Below, piece after piece: positions 47,999-60,452 of a stretch of DNA of 64,000 nt. The number at the start of each line of letters is the position of its first letter. Position 1 is the stretch's first letter. Below the pieces are notes generated by a model. The model had not been told where the DNA came from. It saw only the letters and a list, made by a program, of their open reading frames with translations, and did not search any database. The position numbers and the translations under genes were made by a program. The stretch comes from Sympetrum striolatum (Eukaryota > Arthropoda > Insecta > Odonata > Libellulidae). The stretch covers positions 12,208,346-12,272,345 of the forward strand of contig OX388344.1 in NCBI GenBank assembly GCA_947579665.1, read 5' to 3'.

Positions 47999-48266
47999 GA
48001 AAAGGATAAAGGTTCTTTGCACGTAAGGGCGTGCACCCAGGAAAATTCCCAAGGAAAAACGGACTTGAAAAAAGTCTGACAGGGCTGGGAATCGAACCCG
48101 GGATCTTCCTCTAACCGGGAGACTGCCTTAACCATCTAGGATACCTGGCCAGAACACTTTCTTAAAGTTAACTTAACGTGATGGTTAAGGCAGCCTCCCG
48201 GATACAGGAAGATCCCGGGTTTGATTCCCAGCCCTATCAGACTTTTTCAAGTCCGTTTTTCTTGCG
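47999..48266. mobile_element. Head-to-head SINE dimer with perfect 12-bp TSD
   Basis: Left half (47999-48154): the SINE on the minus strand, with tail at the left, B-box complement (GGAATCGAACCC) near 48090 and tRNA-like head at the right. Right half (48180-48266): the same family on the plus strand (GATGGTTAAGGCAGCCTCCC, B-box GGGTTTGATTCC, CAGACTTTTTCAAGTCCG). The heads face each other across about 25 nt. The whole unit is bounded by the perfect direct repeat ATTTTATGCAGT at 47987-47998 and 48267-48278. This suggests the dimer inserted in one event. Confidence 0.85.
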
Positions 48267-48366
48267 ATTTTATGCAGTATCCAAACATGTTCTTTTTAAC
48301 CTATTTTTCGTAATCGGGTTCCAACTTTCGAGTTCCTACAAAGATTCTTTTATGTGAAAGTATTAT

Positions 48367-48398
48367 CATAGAGTAACTACACTTATAGTTACTCTATG
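48367..48398. repeat. Perfect 13-bp hairpin
   Basis: CATAGAGTAACTA, a 6-nt loop (CACTTA) and the exact reverse complement. It may be a small foldback repeat. There is no run of T after it to suggest a terminator. Confidence 0.8.
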
Positions 48399-49383
48399 GT
48401 ATTATTGAATGAATTTCAGTACTTAGATTATATTTGACCTTTAGTTTTCCATTAATAGCGATTTTATATCAAGGAAATTTATATTTTTATCGTCAACGAT
48501 GTTGTTAATGTAAAACATACGTATGATAATAAACTGCAACTATTATTAGTTGTTTTAACAATATGACAGCGTATAATATGTAACTGTGACGTGATAACTA
48601 TAAGAAAACTCCATTTGATTTTAACCTTCGACAGAACTAGTCTGCTATAATCGTACGGTAAATATGTTTGACCTGGGAATGACTTGAATCTAAAATCATC
48701 CAAACCAGTCAGGTTTTAGAATGCTCAATCAACAAAATAATGTTGGAGATAATTATTTCAAAAACAGATATTGCATTACATTTGTTTGGAAGTGCTATAT
48801 TATAATTACCATTGTGTAATTCTTTTGAAGCTGTAGCATGCATTTTAAGATAACTAATAACCATGCTGTCATTGCTACAGATAACTCAAACGGATATCCT
48901 ATTAAATAATAATTTTAGGTCATAGAAGTTTTTAAATAGAAAGCCTTGAGTTGATGATGACGATAATTAATTTGCGCCATGCATGGAAATCGCAGGAAGT
49001 CCTGTAAACAGTATAAAGGTTCCTAAATTGCTCCTTATTATATAACAAAGTAACGCCAATGAATATTGGAGCATGTCTGAGATTCTTGGCAGAACTCACC
49101 GAAAGCCGCTGCCAAAATTTTGCATGAAAATCAGTCGCCAAACGTAATGAGATCGATAGCAGGATGAAAGTAAACGAATTACGTGAGAGGAAGGTCAAAG
49201 GAGAAAGGGAAGTATTGAACGGCTCGGGAGTTCATTTTTCTTCAACTGGTTAGCAATTTCTATTCGTCAATGGATACCGGGCAACTATGGTCCTGTTGTA
49301 ACATGTACAAGTGTTTCTTTGTCTTATAAATTGTAATTTCTTTTCTGATTTCAATAGTATCAAACGTTAATCGCCACCTAATG
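48399..49383. other. No recognised gene
   Basis: No conserved coding sequence seen. The frame at 48932-49198 minus has no domain. Confidence 0.5.
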
Positions 49384-49918
49384 CAAATGGGATGCTAAGG
49401 TTAGCCAGTAGATTTCTGAGGGGATGTTCATCTCAAGTAAAAGAAATAGCCTATTTTTCCCTGATTCGACCTCTATTTGAGTATTGCTGTGCGATTTGGG
49501 ATCCTCACGAAGTAGGATTAATTTCAGATCTCGAGATGGTTCAACGTAGAGCAGCTACGTTCGTCAAGGGAGATTTCAGATTCGACAGCAGTGTTTCGGC
49601 TATGATAGAATCCCTCGGATGGAACTCTCTTGGTGATAGAAGACTTGAATATCGAAAGAAACGTTTTGATAAATTTATCACTACCGATTTCGGGGAGGAG
49701 ATAACTGATATTGTTATCCAGGTTATAAACTAACGTGATCTTCGGGAGAAAACAAAAAAGCGATACAGGGAAGTAGTTGCCAGGAGAAATAGTTAATATT
49801 GGTCATTTTTACCGCGAAGTATTAGAGAAGCTAATAGCTCTCCAGGTTAGATAGGGATGTCGGTGTTTTACACCCCCTGCCACTCGCCACTGGCGGATTG
49901 CAGGGTGTAAATGTAAAT
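49384..49918 (+). mobile_element. 5'-truncated non-LTR retrotransposon (Jockey/CR1-like)
   Basis: The frame ANGMLRLASRFLRGCSSQVK continues EIAYFSLIRPLFEYCCAIWD PHEVGLISDLEMVQRRAATFVKG and SLGWNSLGDRRLEYRKKR, ending at 49733. The blocks SLIRPLFEYCCAIWDP, LEMVQRRAATFV and LGWNSLGDRR are the conserved C-terminal part of the reverse-transcriptase polyprotein of Jockey/CR1-type LINEs. The 3' UTR ends in an imperfect hairpin (ACACCCCCTGCC and CAGGGTGT) followed by GTAAAT repeats. Only about the last 535 bp of an element of several kb are present, so it is a dead 5'-truncated copy. Confidence 0.85.
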
Positions 49919-52900
49919 GCTGTTGTTGGATCCGATAAAAACTAAATAAGTAAAACTTCCAGACGTAACACTCTAATCGTGTTGACAGATATTCGAAAAT
50001 CATGATTATGAACTGTATTCCATGATATCTAAAACGAATTCTTCATTTGCATTCTGGAGAATTTCCATTTAAAATTCAATGTATGAGCGGTGTTTCTTTT
50101 ATTCACAACTCTTAAACCAAATTGATTTCACCCTCACAAGAAAACTATGTTGGCTAAACATTCGTGGTTAAATCAAAAGATAATTATAAAATAAATACAT
50201 ACATAGAAAAGAAGGTCATATATATAATTCGAAAAGTTGTAACACTTTTTCAATCTTTGATACTAAGGCAACTAGAAATTCAAAAACTACGCAATCTATC
50301 GAACCCGGACTAATTTTCAATTACGACGATATAATTTCCATAGCTTACGTTCATTTCTTAATTTACCAATTGTATCCAATTATCTAAATATTGACCGGAG
50401 GCTTAATTTTTGAGAGGAGAGAACGAAGTACACCGGTTAAGTATGGAGGAATATAAACGAAACAACTAATTTATTAAACGCGAAAGAGAACCTCGCGAGT
50501 GACACATGCATGGACTTAATTGCCATTCAAAAATAAAAACTGATTATGTTGTTATGGAGTTGTTTATTCTTTAACTGATTGTTTTACTTCATGTATGATC
50601 ATAGAATTCTAGAAAGCTCAAATAATGATCAAATTAGGAATGAATATAAGCTTCCTGCGAGCAAAATTTTGTTTATTTTAAAATTATTCAGTTTATTTAG
50701 CAACTAAAAAAATTTAACAGTCGCCAATTGGTTAGAATTTCACTACCCATGAGAAAAGAAATCGAAAAAAATATCCGAAGGATGCTAATTCAAGAAGTTA
50801 CAATCGCCTTATTTAAAAACTCAACTCCAATTATGAAGCCAAATTACTTGAAGTACGGAATCAAAGATTTGCCAACAGGAAGAACTTCCGCGGCAACTAC
50901 AGAGATCGTTACTGTCCGCGGTGTGAAGCCGAAACGCAAAAACAGAGGGCGGCATAATCTCATTAATGCAAATGCGCACTTACAAGTCAAATAAGATTCG
51001 AGGAGACTCGAGAGCTCCCATTAGCCGCGAAATCTGTTCGCGAGCCATTAAGCGTATGATAAACACCGCCTCAGGCGATAATCTAATTATTTATGCATTA
51101 TCTGAAATGTGAGAAGAAGTCAAGCGGTAACTCGACATTGAGACACGTCAGGGACGCAACGACATCGGAGTCGAAGACGTTCTTAGAAAATCAAGAAATT
51201 AGAAAAATTAGAAAATCTTGACTCGAAATATTACACAATTGGATTATTTAAATTGGGTTCGTTTGCAGGAAGTCGTTACCACACACGAGCTGCTGATTCA
51301 TTTAAACGAAACATCGATGGAATGTCTTACATGTATGAACCAGTTATGACTTTTACGGTATCTTAAATATCTTTAAGACCAACTCCGAATACTGTTTTTC
51401 GAATGGTCATTGTTGGATACATTTTATAAAACAAAATAGAAGACCCTCGTTTATAAGTATTTCGATCGTGGTTTAGGCTACCGTAATACTGGATGTCCTA
51501 ATTTCAGTAATTTAAATATAAATTATTCAATTATTTATAGATTCACACATTCTATAACTCTAGAGTGAGTCCAAACGGCAGTACATTTACGGTAGATATT
51601 CACTAAAGCATGAATAGATACATATCAACGAGAACGAAATCAAATAAATGTTTACAAAATCCGTTTCAAGCACCAAATTGTTTACGCGAGAGATTATTTA
51701 CACGAATACTCAAGTTAACATTATTTTAAGAATGAATCACGTGTCAATCTGAAGGGTTCTATGGAGGGAGTTGAGATAGTAAGTCTGGAACACCGTGCAA
51801 GAGAGAATCAAAGTGCAGGAGATAAAGGGGTAAGCATAGTAGCCCTGAGTGGACCTCTAAATAGTGCATCTAATTCGGGAGAATCAAATTGTGAAATGAA
51901 AGAAGTCAAGTCAATTAGTAATGGTGACAACTGTAACACCTGTTTGCAACAGAATTCGGAGCATTAACTGTTTCCATTAATATTTCTGTTCGAGAGAATT
52001 GGGTTTTCTGTTCCGATTTCAAATTCGGTTACCGTTTGATTCCCTAAAAGGAAGTGACCGAGTATTTTATTTCATTTTTGACGAATTACAGAACGTATAT
52101 AGATATATTTAAGGACGTATGTGGATAGAAAACAATGTTAAGCCGGTCTCAACTGACTGAAGGATGACCCATACTTTAGGCAGATGGATATGGATGGGTG
52201 CAAAACAGGAGGAAAAGCTATGCAAAAGCATTGTTCCGAAGCAGGGATAAGAGAAGATCGATAATTATTTTTGTAAAGCGCATGATCGAGTAGCACTCGA
52301 TTGGTGCACGGCACATCATCAATTCGTGCCTAGAAAGGGCGTGAGAACACCTCGTCCTGAATGAACACAGTCGTCGAATGAAACCTCCCTATACATCGCC
52401 ATTTGAATAAGCGGATTTAATGTCTATTCCGGAAGAGTAACGCCCATCTTTTGCGCGAGGATTTCCAAACGGAAGCATTCGCAACATACGGATGTCGTCA
52501 GCATCGATCTAATGAAGGATGACGTATGATCATCAACTACCGATGTTAAGTAACCATTAGCGCCTTGAGTAGGGGTGGGGGACCATCGGATGCTATTTAT
52601 AAAATAAACTATTAAGCAGAACACTTCATACCGCTCTTGAAGAACATATCACGTAAGTTCAAATGGTTTTGCAATCCTTCGAGAAAAATACGAGGAGTCA
52701 TTAAAAATTACAAGCAACAACTGCGATTTCCTTCTTTAATATTTAAAATCCATAGAATCATTTGAAGCAATAACTTTTGAAATAACTGTCATTAATTTTA
52801 ATTGCGTTGAAATTGAACTCAATCTTCGGAAAACTAACAAGGCGTAAAACTTGACTATAAATACCGTAAAACCTGCAAACACAAAGGCATTGCTTCTCTG

Positions 52901-53789
52901 GGATTACGAAAACGCAAGGAGTATTATTTTAAATACAGCGCGAAGAGGGGTAAGTGCACCTTATGAGGAAAACGTTCTATAGATTAAGAAATACTACTTT
53001 CGACTTTATTCCAAGCGTCTCAAAAGAACACAACAGTGAGACAGCCGAATTCCCATGCGCGAACCCAATGAATCCAACAAGGACGCCGCCCAATTCAGAA
53101 GCCGGTCTGACCGTGACGCGCAAAGCACAAGGCCAACGGCCCAATTGGTCACAGGAAGAGCGAATCAAGCGAAAAACAAATTGAAGGGGGCAACTGAATC
53201 ACTTTCACCAGACCAGCGAACCGGTAAACCACCGAAAACGCCGTTATTGCAAACGGAATGAAAGTAGAACCACTACAATTTAACTAAGATTTATGAATAA
53301 ATATTTTTATTTAAATAATTATGCTCTTACGTTGACGAATTATTTACTTTAATAGTTTTATCATAATTTGATAATACGTCGAATGTACAGACTACTATTA
53401 CCTGACAGAAGGATAAAAAATAAACAACGATTGCCTCAATAACGTCGGTTAGAACCGGAAAAGGTGATAGAATGAATACCAACCGATGGCCTCTTCCCTC
53501 GCATCTCCCAACTAACACACTAAAGTGGTAAAAGTTTATGAATGAGGTAAATACCCACAGACTCCTAGTAATCAGGTCGACCTTAGAACATGGACACTAC
53601 TAACTGTTGAACATTGTTCCAAAAGTGCATCGACTTTAAGGAAAGTCATCCTTGACTCAGAGTTGCGTCTATCCGAAGCAAACACAGTCCTGCGCATTCT
53701 ATTCTAAAGCTACGAAACTCCGAGCAATGGCTGTGAATTGATAAGCCAAAAATACACCCACCGGGATGTTCTTAGTTAGTATTTGGTTT
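49919..53789. other. No recognised gene
   Basis: No domain is recognisable in any frame (for example 50728-50994, 51761-51967, 53055-53261, all plus). No clear repeats. Confidence 0.5.
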
Positions 53790-53820
53790 AAGGTGCTTCG
53801 ACGTGTAGGGTCATTTCGGA
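53790..53820 (-). mobile_element. SINE tail fragment
   Basis: AAGGTGCTTCGAC and TAGGGTCATTTCG match the unique part of the SINE at 37077-37214 in the same orientation. The tRNA-like head is not recognisable beyond it. Confidence 0.4.
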
Positions 53821-55447
53821 CCGTATACGTATTTAGGGTTTAGTCACGCTGGTTTGTCTTTGAGTGGTTTGCCTTTGTCAGGTACTCAGGTTAGAGTCTT
53901 TTAAAAAGCCCAGTTCTCCTAAAGAAGCATATGACTCTGGATAGCGTATCAGAGACATCCCCTAGCACCGCGGCCAAGTCACCTCTTATATTCAATGAGC
54001 TGCAGCCTGTATATAATTGTACCTCATCAAATGAGCATTTAACTCTTACAAATAAACAAGCGATATCATGGATAAAAACGAGAGATATTTTTTCAGCTTA
54101 TAAGAGGAGAAGTTTAAACATAGACAGAGGAAAATTCATCGAAAGCAATCATGTTTTACGATCAGGTGAAAAAGGCAATGGATGGAAAGTAATGATATGG
54201 AGAGGGTGGAAATAAAGGCCGAATGGAGAGTCTGTAAAGAAAAGCGGGTGATTCTACGGCGCCGACTTGAGATGTTCGCTTTTCAGATGAAGAGATTAAA
54301 CGGCGGATGTAAATGCGAAGGGGTTCTATGAGTTGGCGCCAAACGGTGTAAATGGAAATGTTATCCAGTAAAGTGAATTTGGGGGGAAAAAATAGAGCTG
54401 GTGGCTCGCTCTCTCGACGTTATTGATCTACTTCGCCGGGCACGGACTGGCGACAGAAAACGAGCAAAACAGAATAACGATTGCCGCGGAAAAATGCATC
54501 GCCGCTCGTTTGGGATGTTGTTTTGCAACTAATAAACAGAGGCGTGAGAGGATCCCTTCAACGTTTAAGAAGGAACTCCACTGCGATTTAAAATTAGAAC
54601 ATTTTGCGCTTCTATCCGAAACGACGCATTTACCATGTAAGTCGCTACTGGCAAATGGAAGTGTTATGTTAATACCAACATCCCTATATAGCTATATAGG
54701 GATATAGCTATAGTTATATATAGCTCTAGCTATAGTTTTTATAATTATCAGAGGAAAAGGTAAAGAGTAACTAACTGTCTGAGCATTCATCTTGTTGTAA
54801 CAATAAATATAATAAAACAAAGTACAAACTATTAACTAATAATTAACAAGTTTTAAGTGCAAGTAAAAATATCGAAATAATTCCCGCCAAAATGGCATTT
54901 TATTAAAAATGAATTGTCCAAAAGATGACACCCTCAGAGGAATGCGTCGCAGCTCTTGCCTATGCAACTTATAGGCCACACTCATAGGCCCCGAAGTCAA
55001 TCATTAATATTCTCTTTATCTTAAAGGTGAGGATCTATGATGTGCACATCGATTTAATCATGTAAAATATCAAAACCTAGCTGGAAACCAAGGAACTTGG
55101 AACAATTCTTTCGATATATATAACATAAAAAAGGAGTGCTCCCACCTTTCAGGATGTTAACTGAATAGGAAAAACAAGGCGCAAATCAATTTGCAATTAT
55201 GAACATCAATTTTACGACAAACCACAGGGCAATGGCGCCTTGCACGGTGAAGGTATTCGCAATTACATCTGCATCATAGCGATTCAAATAAATACTTTGT
55301 TTTTAATTACAACCCTTATAGCCTTAACTAAAAAAGAATGTACAATTAGAATCAATTCTTATATTTGTTAAATAATTAGAGATTATTTAACTTTATTTTA
55401 TAAAAATGGAAAACCCCCGAGTCCACTTGTATGCGAGGAAAGTAAAA
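53821..55447. other. No recognised gene; short palindromes
   Basis: A perfect 20-bp palindrome, CCCTATATAGCTATATAGGG, lies at 54682-54701, followed by further AGCTATA-type repeats to about 54735. Frames at 53931-54215 and 54423-54707 (plus) have no recognisable domain. Confidence 0.5.
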
Positions 55448-55974
55448 AGGGGGCATCCATTAATTACGTGAGCTGATTTCTGCGATTTTTTGACCCCCCA
55501 AGTGAGATTATCGTGAGATTTTGCTCCACCCCCTCCTCTAATCTCGTGAGATTGTTCAAAATGCGTGTTTTCAGTGTAAATATGTTAATCTATGCTTCAT
55601 TGTATTGGATTTATTAAAAAACTTAATTTATTTAATTATTTTTATTTAGGACTAGTTGAGAATAGTATTTAAGACTACTGAGATCGCAGTCTAAAATCAC
55701 AATGAAAAAATCGAAGCCGGTGGTTAAACAATCGACTATGCTACTTTGTGGCGCTCGCATAACCGTGATAAATATTATTTTGTAAAATTTAGTCATATTT
55801 TAGTAGAGAAACACGTTTTACTCAACTAAACCCAGTTATCTCATAATTCTACACTGTTTCTTGTGGATAAAATATTACGTAATATTTGCGAGAACCCCCC
55901 CTCTCCCCCACGTGAGAGTGAGTGAGATTCGGCTTAACCCCCCTAAACGCCTCACGTAATTAATGGACGCCCCT
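55448..55974. mobile_element. MITE with about 25-bp TIRs (CATTAATTACGTGAG type)
   Basis: The left end AGGGGGCATCCATTAATTAC then GTGAG, and the inverted right end AGGGGCGTCCATTAATTACG then TGAGG, are near-identical terminal inverted repeats. Subterminal regions carry C/G runs and GTGAGATT repeats. The interior of about 450 bp is AT-rich and non-coding. This type of terminus recurs in arthropod genomes. I do not assign the superfamily with confidence. The flanking A-runs blur the target site. Confidence 0.75.
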
Positions 55975-57138
55975 AAAAAGGAAATTGTAATAAAAAATTT
56001 AAATAATCAGGAGTTTGAGGAGTCTGGAAAGGTAATTTTTTAAACTAGACGAAAACTAAATGTGCACGAATAACATTCGGTAAGAAGATTCTCTTAATAC
56101 TTTTTACTTCGATGGACTTAAAAAGGTCGCACGCGATATCAAGAATCTCGAATAGTAGCTAGAATGGAATGAAAGAAATTGAGTAAAAAGAAGGCACTCA
56201 ATATGCCACATAAAATTAAGCACTCGGAATAAAGATGGGATGTAAGAGGGGATGACAGAGGAAAGAAACAGTTTTCAGGAAATAAAAGAATAAAGAACGC
56301 ATCTCTGGAGACGAAATAGTAAATGGGCGCTTCGTGGGTCCATCCATTCATAGATGCAGATGAATGAAATTTCCTCTATACCTAGAGATTTCCACGAGGC
56401 ATGTGGAAGAGAGCGGTGTCGAAAATGGGCTTACATAAGATATGATTAGTGGCTGCGGTTTGCAGACGACCTATTTGTGGGGAGAAAGCCGTGACTGGAA
56501 TGAAGTAATGGAAGGAAAGCGGACAGACGATGCTCGAGTTACGGAAATGCGAAAATAGAAAAAACTTATTCAGACTCTATTTGAAACAAATAGAAAGATG
56601 CGAGACGTATTGACGAGGTGGAATTTTCCGCCAACCAACTAGAAAGACGTCCATAAATTATGATCGATGTCAAAAAGATATCAAATTCAATCGGACGATC
56701 CAAAGATTTATTACAGGGCTACCAAAGCTACACTCGGTCTTATTCCAGAATGAAAACTGAATCCGAGCCGAAATTTTTCAATTCAATTTAAGCTGAACCG
56801 AAACAATCATTTCCGAATTTTAGTTCGCCTTCTTTCTCAGTGTGACAGCATTACGTTTGCAAATAACGAGCTGCAGTGAACTGATTCAGACCCTGTCACT
56901 ATCCAACAACGGAAAAAAATTAAATTTCAGTAACTAGAGGCAATTAATAATACTAAACTACCAGTAATTCCACCATTTATTTCCATAGTTTTTCGGAATC
57001 GCTGACGGGAATAATAATAACAATAATAATAATGCCGTATTTCTTTTTTGGGCGAATTGTAGCCTAGGAAGGCTATTCCTCCAATTAACCCCTTTTCTTA
57101 ATTTTATTCCTTTTTTTGCATTTTGTTTTATTAATATC
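55975..57138. other. No recognised gene
   Basis: No coding domain seen. A short (AAT)n stretch lies at about 57010-57035. Confidence 0.5.
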
Positions 57139-57260
57139 ACACACACACAACATACACAGACAACCATTCCCTAACCGGAAAAATCCGGTTAGCCGGGATT
57201 CGAACCCGGGACCTTGAGGTTGGAGCGCTAGCACGTTAACCACTCGGCCACCACGGCCGG
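57139..57260 (-). mobile_element. tRNA-derived SINE (Ser/Leu-like head)
   Basis: On the minus strand the head reads GCCGTGGTGGCCGAGTGGTT (canonical A-box TGGCCGAGTGG). The B-box GGTTCGAATCC follows in a perfect CCCGG/CCGGG arm. Then come a hairpin (CTAACCGG, 6 nt, CCGGTTAG) and a TG-rich tail. The 5' GCCGTGG has no pairing partner after the B-box, so it is not a working tRNA gene. A degenerate relative lies at about 14166-14235. Confidence 0.8.
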
Positions 57261-60200
57261 TAATACACCGGAAATACAGGTGAGAGAAACGAGAAAATAT
57301 CTGCTGATGTTCTTTAATTTGGGCAACTTGATGTGAATAAAGGGAGAAGTACAAGACTGGTGCGATAGGGATAGTGCAATTGGGTCAACAAATCATAGGA
57401 ACATATGGAAGTAGAATGAGTACTGAGAGAGAGGGAGTGAAGGAGAGAAAGATCGAAAAATTGAATTAACTACACCTAGAATCTGTTTTCATGATTTTTC
57501 TTGCAGATTTTTACCTATGCAACAAAATGGACACCTAAAGTCTAAAAACTCTTCAAAGAACTCGTTTTATCAACAATTATCGACCAAACTCAGCCTGATT
57601 TCTTATCTCTTATACCATTTTTCACTCCATGAAACACCAGGGTATTTTCTTTCCTACTCGTAGTTACGATTGTAAATAAAAGCATCGCCGGATTAAATTC
57701 ATAATTAACGAATATAACACTTTTCTCCAGCCATTCTGAATACTAGTCTATTCAGCCCAGTAAGTAAGCACGTTTCACGGTCTTCGCTCCTAGCGCTAAC
57801 TCCTTATGATTCATCCTCGTGGAAAATGTTAGCTCTGGATTCTACTTTGAAACCGAAGACCCGCAAATAGCTCGCAGCAGGTGCAGAGAGAGGCACACAT
57901 GTGTAACTGCACTCCCCGAGCGTTTGAGAGCTGTCACTTTCTCCGTGTGTTTGGCCTGAGGATGTCCTCGCTGCAGGTCAATGGAAAGAGTCGAGAGATT
58001 GCATAGACTGAGACTAAATTTGCCTCTCGAAAACTTCTAAGCACTTTCCCTCAGTCACATGTGCGCCGTTTATCGTAGAAAATAAAGTGAATTGCTATTT
58101 TGCGATCAGACATTTTTAGCTCAGGATATCCACTATTAACTGAAATCAATATAAGGACAGACCAGCATACGCGGTATATTGATAACATGAAATAATGAAT
58201 CAGATGAAATATTATCTTAGAATTCTACAGCGAAAAATAAATAAAGAGAATTTCACAATTTTATTCCTCTCTGCTTCCACGGTAAATTAGTGAAAACGGT
58301 TTAAATATAGATAAAAATGTTCATTTGGTACTCTTCGGATATCTCCATGGTTATGGTACCCATTCAACATAGACTTGCATGGTTGTGGTACCCATTCAAC
58401 ATAGCGATTTTTATAATCAAAAGTTGAAGGTACTGACTGAAGTTGGAATACTATAATGACTTTTAAAAATAAAATTCAGATTCTTCTAAAACTTCAATAA
58501 ATGAATAATATTCTTCTGTTCTAGCTTCGGTACGGGGACTTCTCCTTTATAGCCATTGTTTTAATTAGAGAAAAACAACTGATCCAACTCAATACAATCA
58601 GAGAATGCGATGAATTTCGATGAAACAGGGCTGAAAATATCCCTTAAAAGACAAAGGAAAATCGTCATGGCATTTGGTAGAGCGTGGGAACTTGAAAATA
58701 GCTCAAGAACGGTCCTCCGTAGAAAGCGATGACTTCCAGATCCTAATTTTGAGTAGCACACGATGGAGTGAAGAAGTGTCGCTTTTCAAAAGCGCTCGGT
58801 AAGTGCTTCAGACAATATTGCACCGCTTTCAGGAGGAAGGAATGTGTCGGATAAGCACAAATGTGGAGAGTGAGGCACTATTTGTGGCTCATCCTTTAAA
58901 GGCTGCAGCAAGGTCGAGTGGAAAACGCAGACAAAGAAAATAAACGCAGGCGAAAGTAGTGAGGAGGTTACGTGACGGAGCCGAGGAACAGCGACTTCCA
59001 CATCAGGCGACGTTGAACGCAACGCAATCAATGGAACGTACTCCACCTCATCTCAAGATGTACTATAATTCTAACTTGAAAAATAAATCAGCTACGTTTC
59101 AAGAATTAGTGCTGTTTGTTTGATTTTGTATGAGAATGTCATCACAGCTACCGCTAAAAAAATGTATTGGAGTAGTAACAGAAACAACCTTTTCATAATT
59201 AAATGACAATTAATTATGCTTTCTTCGCTAAAGATACTACGAACGAGCTTCGAAACGTTTATTTTACAGGGAAACTATTTTTTCGCAGAAAGTAACATTT
59301 AATGTGTGGCGTGGTTATAGATAATGACACGTCCATGGAAGTGGAATAACAGAAATGAAAGTTTAGCAACCGAATTACACGAACTTTTGATACCCGGGTA
59401 CTACGCCACCGATCTACGGGTCCAGCGTATCATGGCAGCGAGATGACAGGGATTCACTTTATTTAAGAGCTGCGTTGTGAGGAGAAAGAAGAATAACAAA
59501 GACAAAATAAAACGAAACAAAGAGATTCATGAAGGCTCACAGAATCTGGGAAAACACTGGAGATGAAGCAAATAGTCAAGCGTCCGATAACAGAGCCGTG
59601 GAAGCGAGTGGGGATTTTATCCTATTCCTTATGCAACCCAATCGACTGCCTTTCCCTTCAAATGCCGACAGCGATTGCGTAACGAGGAGCATTGGGATCC
59701 GGAAATGGTTTTCGTCAACTGTGTCCGGTCAGCGAAAATTGTCGGAAGTTGGAAAAACAAGGAATCTCAGAATCCGAATCTGTAGCACTACGATTAATGT
59801 TCTTCATCGCTAGAGATTTGTCCAATGGAAATAGAGAGGGCGCTCGTATCAGCAACGAATTTTGCTTGAGAGTTATCTTTCTTTGTGTCAGCTTTGAGCA
59901 GTTCCCTATTTCAAGATTTTATCGCTATATTTATCTGCTTTCTCTTTCAACGATGTTCCACGTTCTATCTATCAAGTTTTAGTTTCACAGAATTTAAACA
60001 ACAAACTATTAACAAAAGGTTTGCTATTACTATGCATGGGAATTGCAAACTCATTGATGAACGACTAAAAATACATTTAAAATCTTATTAAAATATTAGG
60101 ATTCGATCGGAAAAATCGAGCTCGATCTTTTCTTAACTCTACGCAACTGTTAATCCTTTTTGGGTCCTATAATCCGCAATTCTATCAGCGAATTTTATGA

Positions 60201-60349
60201 GGTTGAAAAAACAATATAATAAGAAAAGAATAAGGCCTTGTTTTTCTGTAATAAGCGATATCATGTTATACATTCAATTCATACGGAATATGCACTGATA
60301 TTTTAATCCTGAAAGATAATCCAAGCCACTTCTGCATTAAATTACTATT
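57261..60349. other. No recognised gene
   Basis: A tandem duplication of a 32-nt unit (CATGGTTRTGGTACCCATTC) lies at 58346-58404. A GC-rich spot near 57870-57990 contains E-box-like CACATGTG and a tiny ATG frame (MSSLQ), too weak to call. Frames at 58786-59046 minus and 59529-59813 plus have no domains. Confidence 0.5.
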
Positions 60350-60452
60350 ATATATGTTACACCCCAAACGTGTAATTCCCCAATTCATGAAATCGGCAAT
60401 TTTTACCAATTTCATGAAATGGGCAATTACACGTTTGGGGTGTAACATATAC
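60350..60452. mobile_element. Hairpin MITE, about 45-bp arms
   Basis: The left arm (60350-60400) and right arm (about 60409-60452) are inverted copies. The outer 27 bp are identical (TATATGTTACACCCCAAACG and on), and the inner part has a few mismatches around ATTTCATGAA. No coding capacity. The near-identity of the arms suggests recent origin or gene conversion between them. Confidence 0.75.

Noticed and set aside
57180..57252. tRNA-Ser/Leu gene
   Set aside because: A- and B-boxes are good, but the acceptor stem has no pairing partner and the flanks match a second degenerate copy at 14.17 kb, so it is a SINE.
57960..57977. Tiny frame MSSLQ before a GT as a first exon
   Set aside because: Too short, weak donor (GTCAAT) and no core-promoter motif at a suitable distance.
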